A stretch of DNA of 29,422 nucleotides from JAGPKI01 sp052034135 (GTDB lineage: Bacteria; Caldisericota; Caldisericia; UBA6126; JAGPKI01), in NCBI GenBank assembly GCA_052034135.1, contig JBPOJC010000100.1:1-29422 (forward strand), written 5' to 3'. Under the pieces are notes generated by a model. The model was not told the origin of the DNA, searched no databases, and saw only the letters and a list, made by a program, of their open reading frames with translations. Below, piece by piece: positions 15,143 to 24,475 of this stretch (position 1 is its first letter; every line of letters starts with the position of its first letter). Position numbers and translations under genes: made by a program.

Positions 15143-15982
15143 ATGTCATTAATTCAGACTATAACTATCTCTTCATCAGTTATGCTTGGTTTAGGAATTA
15201 TATTTGGTGTTGGCCTTGGTTATTTTGCAAAGATATTTAAGGTTCAAGAAAATCCATTAATAGATGAAATTTTAGAAATTTTACCAGGAGCTAATTGTGG
15301 CGCCTGTGGCTTTTCTGGATGTAGAGCTTTGGCAGAAAATATTACTTCTGGAAAAGCTTCAATCGATGTGTGTAGAGTTGGTGGAGAAGAGACTGTAAAA
15401 AATCTTGCAAAACTATTGGGAGTTAGTACCGATAATATTTCTTACGAGAAATATATAGCTATTCCTCTATGTAAGGGCGGCAAGTCATTAGCTTTGAAAA
15501 ATGCAATTGTAAAGGGAATAAAAACCTGTAAAATGGCTAATAATCTTCAGTTAAGTGAAAAAGTGTGTAATTATAGTTGTTTAGGATATGGTGATTGTGT
15601 ATCAGTTTGTCCATTTGATGCAATAAAGATTAATAGTGAAGGGTTGCCAGAAATAGATCCTTTGATTTGCACGGGATGCGGTTTATGTGTTAAAGAATGT
15701 CCAAGAGAAGTTATTGAAGTTTTTCCTTATAAAGAAAAGGTTTTGGCAATATGTAAAAATCTCGAAAAGGGTTCAGCAGTTCGTAATGCCTGCAAAGTTG
15801 GCTGCATAACTTGCTATGTATGTGAGAAAAAATGTCCGAAAGATGCAATAAAGATGGTAAACAATCTTCCCGCAATCGATATTGAAAAGTGTGATTTATG
15901 TGGAATATGCATAAATGTATGTCCAACAAAGACACTATCATTAATTAAGGCATTGTCTGCTAAGGAAAATGGTAAAAAATAA
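15143..15982 (+). CDS. rnfB: Rnf electron transport complex subunit B (ferredoxin-oxidising)
   Basis: RnfB takes electrons from reduced ferredoxin. ATG 15143 follows the rnfA stop; the in-frame ATG at 15104, inside rnfA, would add 13 residues unlike the family. The 279 residues begin with one membrane helix (about 11-28). Then come GANCGACGFSGC with Cys52/55/60/77 for one cluster and four more 4-Cys groups: Cys142/146/152/156, 176/179/182/186, 221/224/227/231 and 250/253/256/260. This is the long, multi-cluster form known from anaerobes. The end overlaps the next gene by 14 bases. Confidence 0.93.
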   Translation: MSLIQTITISSSVMLGLGIIFGVGLGYFAKIFKVQENPLIDEILEILPGANCGACGFSGCRALAENITSGKASIDVCRVGGEETVKNLAKLLGVSTDNISYEKYIAIPLCKGGKSLALKNAIVKGIKTCKMANNLQLSEKVCNYSCLGYGDCVSVCPFDAIKINSEGLPEIDPLICTGCGLCVKECPREVIEVFPYKEKVLAICKNLEKGSAVRNACKVGCITCYVCEKKCPKDAIKMVNNLPAIDIEKCDLCGICINVCPTKTLSLIKALSAKENGKK

Positions 15983-18233
15983 AAATATAGTTTTTTTTCT
16001 TGTATCTTTTTTAGTATTTAGTTTTTTTCCTCTATATGCAAAAGAGGAAACTGATAAAAATATAATAAAAGTAACAAATAAATCCGAAATAGATAGAACT
16101 AATGCTGAAATAAAAATTATTTTACCTAACAACTTTTCTAATAGTGGTGATTTTAAGATTTTAAATTTAGATAAATCAATTGAATTTCCGGTAAAAAAGT
16201 TTGATGGAGAAAATGTTACCCTTCTAACGAGATTAGATATCAAAAAGGGAGAGGAAAAAGAATTATTAATTGAGCCAGGACCTCCAAAAGCAAGTTATTT
16301 AACTCCGAACTATTCAATAGGAACAGAGTATGCTTTTGTGAATTATGAAAGAGCTTTTATCATTTCAGCGTCTTCCAAAAACAAAATAAAGGTTTTGACT
16401 AAAGATGAAAAAATTATTGACGAATTTGAGTTAGAAAAAGGAAAATTAAAGGTAATTCAGTCTGAGAACCCCCAGTTTATTGTATTAAAAGCCGAAAAAC
16501 CAATTTTTGTTTATGAATCTACTCTTTCTGACCATAGTAAAACAAACCTTATCGAACCGGGTGATAGCGATACTACAACAATTTTCGGAGATGATCTGTA
16601 TATTTATACAGAAAAACACTTGTGGCTTTCATCATATGAAGAAACAGAATTTAAAATCTACGATACAAACAATATTGAAGTTTTCTCAAAAACATTACAA
16701 AAGAATTCAGGCTTTTTTATAGATAATTTAAATAGTGGACTATATCACATTGTAGCAAATTATCCTTTGACTGTACAATTTGGTTATCTTGACGATGAGA
16801 ATTTTTCATATATCTATGGAAAATCTAATATCATAAATGGTTTTGCTTTTGGAAATCTCGTAATAATGAGCAAATATAGTGATACAAGCTTAGAGTTGAT
16901 ATATGGAAATACAAAGAAGAAATTAAGACTAAACGAGGCTAACGATTATGAGATTGTGCCTTTGATTACCAAATTTGACAAGAATTTACCTGAAAGTTTA
17001 TTCTTTACTGCTACTTTTAATAAACCAGTTATAATTTCCACTTTTTCTTCTGGTAATAATTTTGGAGGAGAGTTTATTACTGGGGACAATGGTCTATTTT
17101 TAGATGATTCATTTAATTTTATAACAGGTAGAATTTCAAAAGAATTTTCAAAAGAACAGAAAAACATAATTTCAGTGACAGGTATAGAAAATGATACTGA
17201 AATTGAAGTAAGTAAAACAATTAAAAGTAAGGCTATCCTTGAGCGGTTCACAGATTTTTACCTTGAAAGTGGTATTTCGAATGGAGATATTTCAATAAAA
17301 AGCAGTAAAAGAATTCTTGTAAACCATTTAAGAAACTATAAAGATAAAGGGCTTTTCTATTTTGTTCCTCCAATAGATGATAAATCTATTACAGTTAGTT
17401 TTGTAATATTGCCTCCTAATAAGAATGGTACTTTTATTGAAAATAGTATTAATAAATCTGAATTATTTTCACTCATAAGAATTAAAGAATTTTTTATTAA
17501 TATAGTTTCGAAGGATTATCTGATATTTACTATTATTTTCTTACTTCTTATATTTTTATCTATTTCTGGTTTAGTTATTTGTATCTCTGCATTAAAGAAG
17601 AGTAAATTATTAGCTAATAAGGAAAAAACAGCAGTAAAAGAAGTAGAATTTATAAATGTTTTGGAAGAAGAGAAAATTCCAGAAGAAAAAGATTTACTTA
17701 AGGAGGAATACAAAGAAGAATTTCCCCATCTTCTAATAGATAAAACTGAGGAAACAATAAATAAAGTCGAAATAGATAGTTCCAAAGCCGAAGCAGAAAA
17801 AAAGTCTTTATTAAATGAGCAAGTTCAAAAAATAAAAGAAAGAGATAGATTTTTTGAATTAAATTTACCTATAAGAAAATCAAACCTTGATGAGATTAAA
17901 AATAAAAAAATTGTATTAGATCCTGGTTCTGCTAATAGATTATTTGCGGAAGGTTTGCTTTCTGAATTTTCTCTACCTTATATTTGTAAATCAAGCACCA
18001 AGAAACTTACTGAAGAAGTGGTTAAATTATTAAAAACTGCTGATTTAAGCAGAATGGACTTAGAAAAGGCAAGAATTATATCAGAGAAATTATCATTAAT
18101 GGAGGAGGCGGGGAAGGCAGTAATTTTAGCTAATAAAATTAATGCTGATGTATATATTACTTCTTATAGGTTACCAAACAAGGTTCATAATTTGAATATT
18201 GTTAGAATTGTAGATTTGCTCAAAGATTTATAG
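15969..18233 (+). CDS. Single-pass membrane protein: IgGFc-binding-like outer domain, PIN-like cytoplasmic tail
   Basis: I do not know this protein as a named family. The 754 residues start inside rnfB with a signal peptide (1-24, ending LYA). Residues about 40-510 are beta-rich. Short units such as GTEYAFVNYERAFIISAS, FIVLKAEKPIFVYES and FTATFNKPVIISTFSSG resemble the IgGFc-binding/adhesin-type N-terminal domain. A single membrane helix follows (about 517-540), then a Glu/Lys-rich linker. A C-terminal domain (about 630-754) resembles the PIN fold of YacL/PIN-TRAM proteins: KKIVLDPGSANRLF (Asp651), LMEEAGKAVILANKINADVYITSYRL, ending in a VRIVDLLKDL helix. The usual TND acidic motif reads TSY, so nuclease activity is doubtful. 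It lies between rnfB and nfnA. Topology is well supported; the domain calls are moderate and the function is unknown. Confidence 0.6.
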   Translation: MVKNKNIVFFLVSFLVFSFFPLYAKEETDKNIIKVTNKSEIDRTNAEIKIILPNNFSNSGDFKILNLDKSIEFPVKKFDGENVTLLTRLDIKKGEEKELLIEPGPPKASYLTPNYSIGTEYAFVNYERAFIISASSKNKIKVLTKDEKIIDEFELEKGKLKVIQSENPQFIVLKAEKPIFVYESTLSDHSKTNLIEPGDSDTTTIFGDDLYIYTEKHLWLSSYEETEFKIYDTNNIEVFSKTLQKNSGFFIDNLNSGLYHIVANYPLTVQFGYLDDENFSYIYGKSNIINGFAFGNLVIMSKYSDTSLELIYGNTKKKLRLNEANDYEIVPLITKFDKNLPESLFFTATFNKPVIISTFSSGNNFGGEFITGDNGLFLDDSFNFITGRISKEFSKEQKNIISVTGIENDTEIEVSKTIKSKAILERFTDFYLESGISNGDISIKSSKRILVNHLRNYKDKGLFYFVPPIDDKSITVSFVILPPNKNGTFIENSINKSELFSLIRIKEFFINIVSKDYLIFTIIFLLLIFLSISGLVICISALKKSKLLANKEKTAVKEVEFINVLEEEKIPEEKDLLKEEYKEEFPHLLIDKTEETINKVEIDSSKAEAEKKSLLNEQVQKIKERDRFFELNLPIRKSNLDEIKNKKIVLDPGSANRLFAEGLLSEFSLPYICKSSTKKLTEEVVKLLKTADLSRMDLEKARIISEKLSLMEEAGKAVILANKINADVYITSYRLPNKVHNLNIVRIVDLLKDL

Positions 18234-18258
18234 AAATATTAAAAGGGGGATCGATTTA

Positions 18259-19098
18259 GTGTTTAAAATTCTTAAGAAAGAAACTTTAGCACCGACAATT
18301 GAACTTATGGAATTAGACGCACCATTGGTTGCGAGTCATGCAAAAGCAGGTCAATTTGTCATCATTATAATAAATGAAAAAGGAGAGAGAATACCTCTTA
18401 CAATTGCTGATTTTGATAAAGAAAAAGGGACGATTACTATTGTTTTTCAAGAAGTTGGAAAAACAACATTTGCTTTAGGTTTACTCAAAGAGGGTGATGA
18501 AATAGCTCAGTTAAATGGTCCTCTCGGGAAGCCCTCCGATATAGATAATTTCGGCAATATAGTAATAATTGGAGGAGGAGTTGGGATTGCCCCAATACAC
18601 CCAATTTCAAGAGCACTAAAAGAAGCAGGCAATAATGTTACAGCAATAATTGGAAGTAGAACAAAAGACCTTCTCTTTTGGGAAAGTAAGATGAAAAATG
18701 TATCTCATAAACTTATTGTGACAACCGATGACGGAACTTACGGAATCCATGGATTTGTTACAGAACCACTAAAAAGAATAATTACTGATGAAAAAGTAGA
18801 TAGAGTAATAGCGATTGGTCCTGTACCAATGATGAAAGCAGTTTCAAATGCTACTAAAGAAAAAAATATACCAACTATTGTTAGCTTGAATTCATTAATG
18901 GTTTGTGGAATGGGGATGTGCGGTGCATGTAGAGTCAATGTATCAGATGAGACAAGATTTACCTGTTTTGAAGGACCAGAATTTGATGGGAACAGTGTAA
19001 ATTATACTGAACTTAATGAAAGACTCAAAACATATTTAGACGAAGAAAAAATTGCATTGACTAAATTTAAAGAAGAGGTATTAAATAATGACAGATAA
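18259..19098 (+). CDS. nfnA: NfnA/SudB-type ferredoxin-NADP reductase subunit
   Basis: The small subunit of NADH-dependent reduced ferredoxin:NADP oxidoreductase (also called sulfide dehydrogenase subunit B). GTG 18259 is supported by AAAGGGGGAT. The 279 residues carry the FAD motif RIPLTIAD, the NAD-binding GGGVGIAPI (105-113), and a [2Fe-2S] site with Cys216, Cys221, Cys224 and Cys236 (CGMGMCGAC, then FTC). In the family this unit binds NAD(H) and works with the larger subunit in flavin-based electron bifurcation. Its end overlaps the next gene by 11 bases, and the SudA/NfnB partner confirms the pair. The PyrK-like alternative is less likely, because no pyrD is adjacent. Confidence 0.87.
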   Translation: MFKILKKETLAPTIELMELDAPLVASHAKAGQFVIIIINEKGERIPLTIADFDKEKGTITIVFQEVGKTTFALGLLKEGDEIAQLNGPLGKPSDIDNFGNIVIIGGGVGIAPIHPISRALKEAGNNVTAIIGSRTKDLLFWESKMKNVSHKLIVTTDDGTYGIHGFVTEPLKRIITDEKVDRVIAIGPVPMMKAVSNATKEKNIPTIVSLNSLMVCGMGMCGACRVNVSDETRFTCFEGPEFDGNSVNYTELNERLKTYLDEEKIALTKFKEEVLNNDR

Positions 19099-20491
19099 AG
19101 TTTCAATTTCCATGCCGGAGCAAGACCCTAAAGAGAGAGTGAAAAACTTTAGCGAAGTTGCTTTAGGTTACACCGAAGAAATGGCAGTTCGTGAGGCAAA
19201 AAGGTGCCTTAAATGCAAAAAGAAGCCTTGCGTTCAGGGATGTCCTGTTAGCATTGATATACCTTCATTTGTTCAAGCTATAGCTGAAAGAGATTTTAAA
19301 AGTGCTATTGATATAGTACATGATAAAAACTCTCTTCCGCTCGTTACAGGTAGAGTTTGTCCTCAGGAAGAGCAGTGTCAAAAATATTGTGCATTGCTAA
19401 AAGTAGGAGATGCAGTTTCCATAGGAAGACTTGAAAGATTTGTTGCTGACTGGGAATTTGAAAAGAAAATAAAAGAAAGAATTATAAATGTAAATCCACC
19501 TTCTTCAAATGGTGTAAAAGTAGCAATTATTGGTTCAGGACCCGCTGGATTAACTTGTGCAGGAGATTTGCGTAAGTTAGGTTATGATGTAACGATTTTT
19601 GAAGCATTTCATAAAGGTGGAGGAGTTTTAGTTTATGGCATACCTGAATTTAGGCTTCCAAAAAGAATAGTTCAGGCAGAAATAGATAGTTTGTTAAACA
19701 AGGGTGTATGCTTGATGGCTAATACTCTTGTTGGTTCAGGTATTACAATTGATGAATTATTTAAAGATGGTTTCAAGGCTATATTTATAGGTACTGGTGC
19801 AGGATTACCGCAATTTATGGGAATACCTGGAGAAAATCTTGCCGGGGTGTATTCCGCAAATGAATTTTTAACTCGAGTAAATTTGATGAAAGCCTATCTC
19901 TTTCCAGAATTTGATACTCCTGTAAAAAAAGGCAGGAATGTAGCTGTGATAGGCGGAGGTAATGTAGCAATGGACTCTGCAAGAACAGCTTTAAGATTAG
20001 GAGCAGAGCATGTCTATCTTATATATAGAAGAGGTAGAGAGGAGATGCCTGCAAGAGAAGAAGAAATAATTCGAGCAGAGGAAGAAGGAATAAATTTTAA
20101 TCTTTTAACAAACCCAGTTAGATATTTGGGAGATAATAAAGGTTTTGTGAATGAAGTTGAATGTATAAAAATGGAACTCGGTGAACCGGATTCTTCCGGA
20201 AGAAGAAAGCCTTATCCGATTGAAGGGTCAAATTTTAGAATAGCAGTTGACCAGGTTGTTGTAGCAATAGGTACCACACCTAATCCAGTATTAGTATGCT
20301 CTACTCCAGGACTTGAAACCAAAAAAAGAGGAGAAATAGTTGCTTCTGATAATGGCGAAACTTCTATTAAAGGTATATATGCTGGTGGAGATATAGTTAC
20401 TGGCGCAGCCACAGTAATAACTGCAATGGGCGCAGGAAGAAAAGCAGCATCTGCAATAAATGAGTTTTTGAAAAGTTTAACAAATTTTTAA
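19088..20491 (+). CDS. nfnB: NfnB/SudA-type NADP oxidoreductase large subunit (GltD-like)
   Basis: The large subunit binds two [4Fe-4S] clusters, the bifurcating FAD and NADP(H). Of 467 residues, the N-terminal part has Cys40/43/48/52 (CLKCKKKPCVQGC) and Cys91/97/101 (CPQEEQCQKYC). The second set has three cysteines plus acidic residues, as in the NfnB proximal cluster with a Glu ligand. GSGPAGLTCAG (149-159) binds FAD. GGGNVAMDSARTALRLG with IYRRGREEMPARE binds NADP. IYAGGDIVTGAATV is the C-terminal FAD motif. Such proteins are often labelled glutamate synthase small chain, gltA or gltD, but the adjacent nfnA argues for Nfn. It is the last gene of the Rnf operon. Confidence 0.87.
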   Translation: MTDKVSISMPEQDPKERVKNFSEVALGYTEEMAVREAKRCLKCKKKPCVQGCPVSIDIPSFVQAIAERDFKSAIDIVHDKNSLPLVTGRVCPQEEQCQKYCALLKVGDAVSIGRLERFVADWEFEKKIKERIINVNPPSSNGVKVAIIGSGPAGLTCAGDLRKLGYDVTIFEAFHKGGGVLVYGIPEFRLPKRIVQAEIDSLLNKGVCLMANTLVGSGITIDELFKDGFKAIFIGTGAGLPQFMGIPGENLAGVYSANEFLTRVNLMKAYLFPEFDTPVKKGRNVAVIGGGNVAMDSARTALRLGAEHVYLIYRRGREEMPAREEEIIRAEEEGINFNLLTNPVRYLGDNKGFVNEVECIKMELGEPDSSGRRKPYPIEGSNFRIAVDQVVVAIGTTPNPVLVCSTPGLETKKRGEIVASDNGETSIKGIYAGGDIVTGAATVITAMGAGRKAASAINEFLKSLTNF

Positions 20492-20682
20492 ACAGTGGTA
20501 TATTTTAAATAGGTATAAAAATGCATTAACAGTCTCTATCTTATATTATTATCTCCAATAGTAAATGTAATTAAAATATAGTATATTGTAAATAAACTGA
20601 ATAATTGGTAAACTTTTATTGTTTATTTTTTTATATGTTTATTTTATTTTTGATATATATAATTGGAGGATATTAATAAGTT

Positions 20683-21012
20683 ATGAGTGAAAATTTGATA
20701 TATATAAATTCAAAAGAAGAATTTGAGAATAAAGTTTTAAATTCTAAAATGCCTGTATTAGTTGACTTTTGGGCTCCATGGTGTGGGCCTTGCAGGATTG
20801 TTGCGCCTATATTTGAAGAGTTAGCAGATGAATTTTCTGGGAGAATTCTTTTTGCCAAAGTTAATACTGACGAAAATAGTGATTTAGCTTATGAATATGG
20901 AATTATGAGTATTCCTACTTTGATATTATTTAAAGATGGAAAAGTAGTCGATAAAATAATTGGTGCACTTCCAAAAGAAGATCTAAAATCATTTTTGGAT
21001 AAAAATATCTAA
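20683..21012 (+). CDS. trxA: Thioredoxin
   Basis: A cytoplasmic protein disulfide reductase, reduced by TrxB. The 109 residues are normal length. The active site WCGPC occupies residues 33-37 (Cys34, Cys37), within VDFWAPWCGPC. The cis-proline region is SIPTLILFKDGK. A GGAGG ribosome site (20665-20669) precedes the ATG. The 191-base gap from nfnB suggests a new transcription unit. rimP follows 19 bases after, so trxA may lead the rimP-nusA-infB operon, an unusual but not unknown placement. Confidence 0.95.
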   Translation: MSENLIYINSKEEFENKVLNSKMPVLVDFWAPWCGPCRIVAPIFEELADEFSGRILFAKVNTDENSDLAYEYGIMSIPTLILFKDGKVVDKIIGALPKEDLKSFLDKNI

Positions 21013-21031
21013 AACTAATTCTACCTGAAAA

Positions 21032-21469
21032 ATGACCACTGAAAAAATATCAGAAAATATCAGGAATTTTGTATCAAATTTAGGTTATTTATCTCTTGAT
21101 ATTTCTGTAAATAAAAGAAAGGATTTTTACGAAATAAGTTTTTCTATTTTTAAAAAAGACGGTGTTACAGTTGATGATTGTGAAAAGGTAACATTATCTG
21201 TTAGAGATTTTTTATCGATGATGATTAATGAGGATTTTTCTCTCGATGTTTCTTCTCCTGGTGCAGAAAGAGTACTTAAAACTATGGACGAAGTTGAGAT
21301 ATTTAAAGATAGGAAAGCAAGAATTGTTTTAAAAGATGGTAGTACATTATTGGGTATTCTAAAAGGTACAGATGAGAAAAAAGAAACCTTGATTATTAAA
21401 AATCTTGATAATAATGAAATTTTGCAAATCAATGTTTTTGATATTGCTAAGTGTAAGCTATCACTCTAA
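21032..21469 (+). CDS. rimP: Ribosome maturation factor RimP
   Basis: It assists 30S subunit assembly. The 145 residues contain the family signature SLDVSSPGAERVLK and a C-terminal SH3-like part (KDGSTLLGILKG, ILQINVFDIAKCKL). No clear ribosome site precedes ATG 21032. It lies just before nusA, the almost universal order rimP-nusA-infB, which confirms the call. Confidence 0.9.
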   Translation: MTTEKISENIRNFVSNLGYLSLDISVNKRKDFYEISFSIFKKDGVTVDDCEKVTLSVRDFLSMMINEDFSLDVSSPGAERVLKTMDEVEIFKDRKARIVLKDGSTLLGILKGTDEKKETLIIKNLDNNEILQINVFDIAKCKLSL

Positions 21470-21485
21470 AGCGAGGTATTGAAGG

Positions 21486-22529
21486 TTGTTAGCGGAAAAT
21501 TTTTTTCAAGCAGTTGATGAGCTTTGTAAGTTGAAAGAAATTAAAAAAGAATTTTTATATGAAGCTGTTCAAGCAGGACTAATTACTGCTTATAAAAAGA
21601 ACTTTAATAATGCCGATAATGCCTCTGTCGTAATTGATGAAGCAAATAAGGATATAAGTTTAATTCTTAAGAAAAAAGTTGTTAAAAAGGTAAAGGATCC
21701 AATTAGAGAGATATCCTTAGAAGAAGCTAAAAATATAAATCCAGAAACTGAAATTGGTGATACAATAGAAGTAAAGGAAACCTCTCCTTCGTTTGGTAGA
21801 GTAGCAGCTGAAGTTTGCAAACAAGTTGTTAGTCAAAAACTGAGAGATGCAGAAGTAGAAACAGTATATGAGGAGTTTTCCAAAAAGGAACATGATATGA
21901 TTTTAGGAGAAATAAGTAAAATTTCTCCTACAAAAATAAATGTTAATCTAAAGAGAGCTGAAGGCATTCTACCGCTTGATGAACAAATAAAAAATGAGAA
22001 ATATATTATCGGAGGGAAGTTATATTTTTATATTGTAAGCGTCCAAAGGAGACTGAAAGAACCTATAATAATTCTATCAAGGACACATCCACAATTACTA
22101 AAGAAGCTTATGGAGCTCGAGATTCCTGAGCTAAAACAAGGTATAATTGAGGTGAAGGGAATAGTCAGAGAACCGGGAGTTAGAGCGAAAGTTTCTGTAG
22201 CATCGAAAGATGAGAAAGTTGATCCTGTAGGTACATGTATTGGCGCAAAGGGAACAAGGATCAATTCTGTTGGTAGTCATTTAAATAATGAAAAAATAGA
22301 TGTGATACGCTGGAATGAGGATCTGCGTATATATATTGCAAATGCATTAAGTCCTGCAAAGGTTTCTCCTGAAATGGTAACAATTAACGAAGAAAGCAGA
22401 ATTGTTAATGTTATAGTTGATAAAGATCAATTTTCTCTTTCAATAGGTAAGGGTGGCTCAAATGTTAAGCTTGCAGCAAGACTTACAGGATATAAAATTG
22501 ATATTTCTCCGAAAGAGGATGTTAGTTAG
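21486..22529 (+). CDS. nusA: Transcription termination/antitermination protein NusA
   Basis: It binds RNA polymerase and controls pausing, termination and antitermination. TTG 21486 is the best start, with a GAAGG-type site directly upstream; ATG is absent. The 347 residues contain the N-terminal polymerase-binding domain (FGRVAAEVCKQVVSQKLRDAE at its end), an S1 domain (about 131-200; LGEISKISPTKINVNLK) and two KH domains (DPVGTCIGAKGTRINSV; FSLSIGKGGSNVKLAARLTG). It lacks the C-terminal acidic repeats of proteobacterial NusA, as do NusA proteins of many Gram-positives and Thermotogota. The stop TAG overlaps the infB GTG. Confidence 0.95.
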   Translation: MLAENFFQAVDELCKLKEIKKEFLYEAVQAGLITAYKKNFNNADNASVVIDEANKDISLILKKKVVKKVKDPIREISLEEAKNINPETEIGDTIEVKETSPSFGRVAAEVCKQVVSQKLRDAEVETVYEEFSKKEHDMILGEISKISPTKINVNLKRAEGILPLDEQIKNEKYIIGGKLYFYIVSVQRRLKEPIIILSRTHPQLLKKLMELEIPELKQGIIEVKGIVREPGVRAKVSVASKDEKVDPVGTCIGAKGTRINSVGSHLNNEKIDVIRWNEDLRIYIANALSPAKVSPEMVTINEESRIVNVIVDKDQFSLSIGKGGSNVKLAARLTGYKIDISPKEDVS

Positions 22530-24475
22530 TGGAAAAAAAGATTAGAATTTATGAACTTACAAAAGAATTAGGTAAATCCTTTGCTGATGTTAAAGAAATT
22601 TTGAATGAATTAAATATTCCAGTAAAAAGCTCTTTTTCAACTATTGACGAAGAAACTGCAAACATTGTGAAAGAAATTATCGAAGAAATAGAAAAATCAA
22701 ACAAAAAAGAAGAGACAAAATCAAAAGAAAAAGTAACTGCAAAAGTAGAACCAAAAAAGGAAAAAAGAAAAGAGTCAGATAAGGTAGAATTTACTATTTC
22801 AAAACTAAGCAAACTTTGTCAGGTACCAGAAAGAGAAATTGAGCTTAAATTGTTAAAATACGGCGTGGTAGTTGATTCATATGATAGAGTTATTCCAGAT
22901 TTTGCTGCTAAAAATATTATTGAATTATATGATGTTGAATTAAATGTTCCAATTGAAGCACATATTGAAGCTAAAACCTATGTACAAAGAGCGCCAGTAA
23001 TTACTGTAATGGGACATGTCGATCACGGTAAAACCACTCTTTTGGATACTATTAGAAAAACTCGCATCGCAGAGAAAGAATTAGGAGGAATAACCCAGAG
23101 AATAGGTGCTTATGTTGTTGAGTATGCTGGTAAAAAAATAATTTTTATAGACACTCCAGGGCACGAAGCTTTTACTGCAATGAGAGAAAAAGGAGCTGAA
23201 GTTACTGATATTGTTGTTCTCGTAGTCGCAGCCGATGATGGCGTCAAAGACCAAACTATAGAAGCAATTGACCATGCAAAAGCTGCAAAGGTTCCTATTA
23301 TTGTAGCTATAAACAAAATTGATAAACCAAACGCTAACCCCGATCTTGTGAAACAGCAAATCTCTGATCATGGACTTTTACCAGAAGAATGGGGCGGAGA
23401 TACAATTTGCGTTAATATCTCTGCGAAAAATGGAACAGGTATTGAGGATCTTCTTGAGATGATTGAACTAAAAGCTGACCTTATGGATTTAAGAACAAAC
23501 ATAAAAGCACCTTTTGCAGGGACTGTTATAGAATCATTTATGACTAAATCTTTTGGCGCTCAAATAACTTTAATAATACAGGTTGGACACTTAAGAATTG
23601 GTGATACCATTGGTTACGAAGATGGCACTTTTAAAGTAAGGGCTATGTATGATACACTTGATAAATCTTTAAGAATAGCAGAGGCGCTTATACCTGTTAA
23701 GATAGCCGGTATTCCTTTTGTTGTTAGACCAGGTACAATACTTAGAGATGTAACATTGCTCTCTTCGCGAGCACCACGAGTAAGTACACCAACTAAAAAA
23801 CAGGTTGTTATATCTGACACAAAACAATTTGCTGATGAGAAGGATTTCTTTGCTCAGGAGGAAAGTAAAGAATCAAGATTTAATCTTATGATAAAAGCTG
23901 ATAGTGAAGGTGCTTTAGATGCTGTAGATGTTGCAGTAAGTAGAATCAATGTACCAGGTGTTAAATTGAATATTCTTCATAAGGGTGTTGGGATGATAAC
24001 AGGCACTGATGTTCTTCTTGCAAGTGTCAGTAAGGCATTAATTGTTGGTTTTAATGTAACTACAAGCGATGAAGCACGTAGAGAAGCTAAGGCAAAAGAT
24101 GTTGAAATAAGGCTATATAGGTTAATATTTGATTTGATTGATGAAGTGAGAAATATGGTTGAAGGTAAGCTAAAACCTAAAGAGGTTGAGAATATCTTAG
24201 GTACCGCAGAAGTTAAACAAATATTTAAAGTCTCTAAAGTGGGAGTAATTGCTGGGTGTATTGTTCGAAGCGGAATTGTCCAAAGAGGTGCACATGCAAG
24301 AATTATAAGAGATAGAAAAATAATAACTGAGACAAAAATTGATTCTTTAAAACGATTCAAAGAAGATGTTAAAGAGGTTAGAGAAGGTTTTGAGTGTGGG
24401 ATAGGATTAGAAAATTATAACGATATAAAAGTCGGCGATATTTTCGAGGTTTATGAAAAGGTGGCTAAAAAATGA
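22529..24475 (+). CDS. infB: Translation initiation factor IF-2
   Basis: The GTPase that brings initiator tRNA to the ribosome. GTG 22529 has GAGG 10 bases upstream and overlaps the nusA stop. The 648-residue product has an IF2-N domain (about 4-50), a short Lys/Glu-rich linker (about 55-90), a second IF2-N-like part, then the G domain: GHVDHGKT (162-169), DTPGHEAF, NKID, SAK. Domains II-IV follow, with the family segments PFAGTVIESFM and CGIGLENYNDIKVGDIFEVYE. The N-terminal extension is short. ylxR and the L7Ae-like gene that often separate nusA and infB are missing. The stop overlaps the ylxP start (ATGA). Confidence 0.96.
   Translation: MEKKIRIYELTKELGKSFADVKEILNELNIPVKSSFSTIDEETANIVKEIIEEIEKSNKKEETKSKEKVTAKVEPKKEKRKESDKVEFTISKLSKLCQVPEREIELKLLKYGVVVDSYDRVIPDFAAKNIIELYDVELNVPIEAHIEAKTYVQRAPVITVMGHVDHGKTTLLDTIRKTRIAEKELGGITQRIGAYVVEYAGKKIIFIDTPGHEAFTAMREKGAEVTDIVVLVVAADDGVKDQTIEAIDHAKAAKVPIIVAINKIDKPNANPDLVKQQISDHGLLPEEWGGDTICVNISAKNGTGIEDLLEMIELKADLMDLRTNIKAPFAGTVIESFMTKSFGAQITLIIQVGHLRIGDTIGYEDGTFKVRAMYDTLDKSLRIAEALIPVKIAGIPFVVRPGTILRDVTLLSSRAPRVSTPTKKQVVISDTKQFADEKDFFAQEESKESRFNLMIKADSEGALDAVDVAVSRINVPGVKLNILHKGVGMITGTDVLLASVSKALIVGFNVTTSDEARREAKAKDVEIRLYRLIFDLIDEVRNMVEGKLKPKEVENILGTAEVKQIFKVSKVGVIAGCIVRSGIVQRGAHARIIRDRKIITETKIDSLKRFKEDVKEVREGFECGIGLENYNDIKVGDIFEVYEKVAKK

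Noticed and set aside
19088..20491. Glutamate synthase small subunit (gltD)
   Set aside because: No large glutamate synthase subunit is nearby, and the adjacent FAD/[2Fe-2S] subunit makes an Nfn pair more likely.
20658..20663. TATAAT as a -10 promoter element for trxA
   Set aside because: It abuts the trxA ribosome site (GGAGG 20665-20669), so a start from it would leave the site out of the message, and no -35 lies at proper distance.
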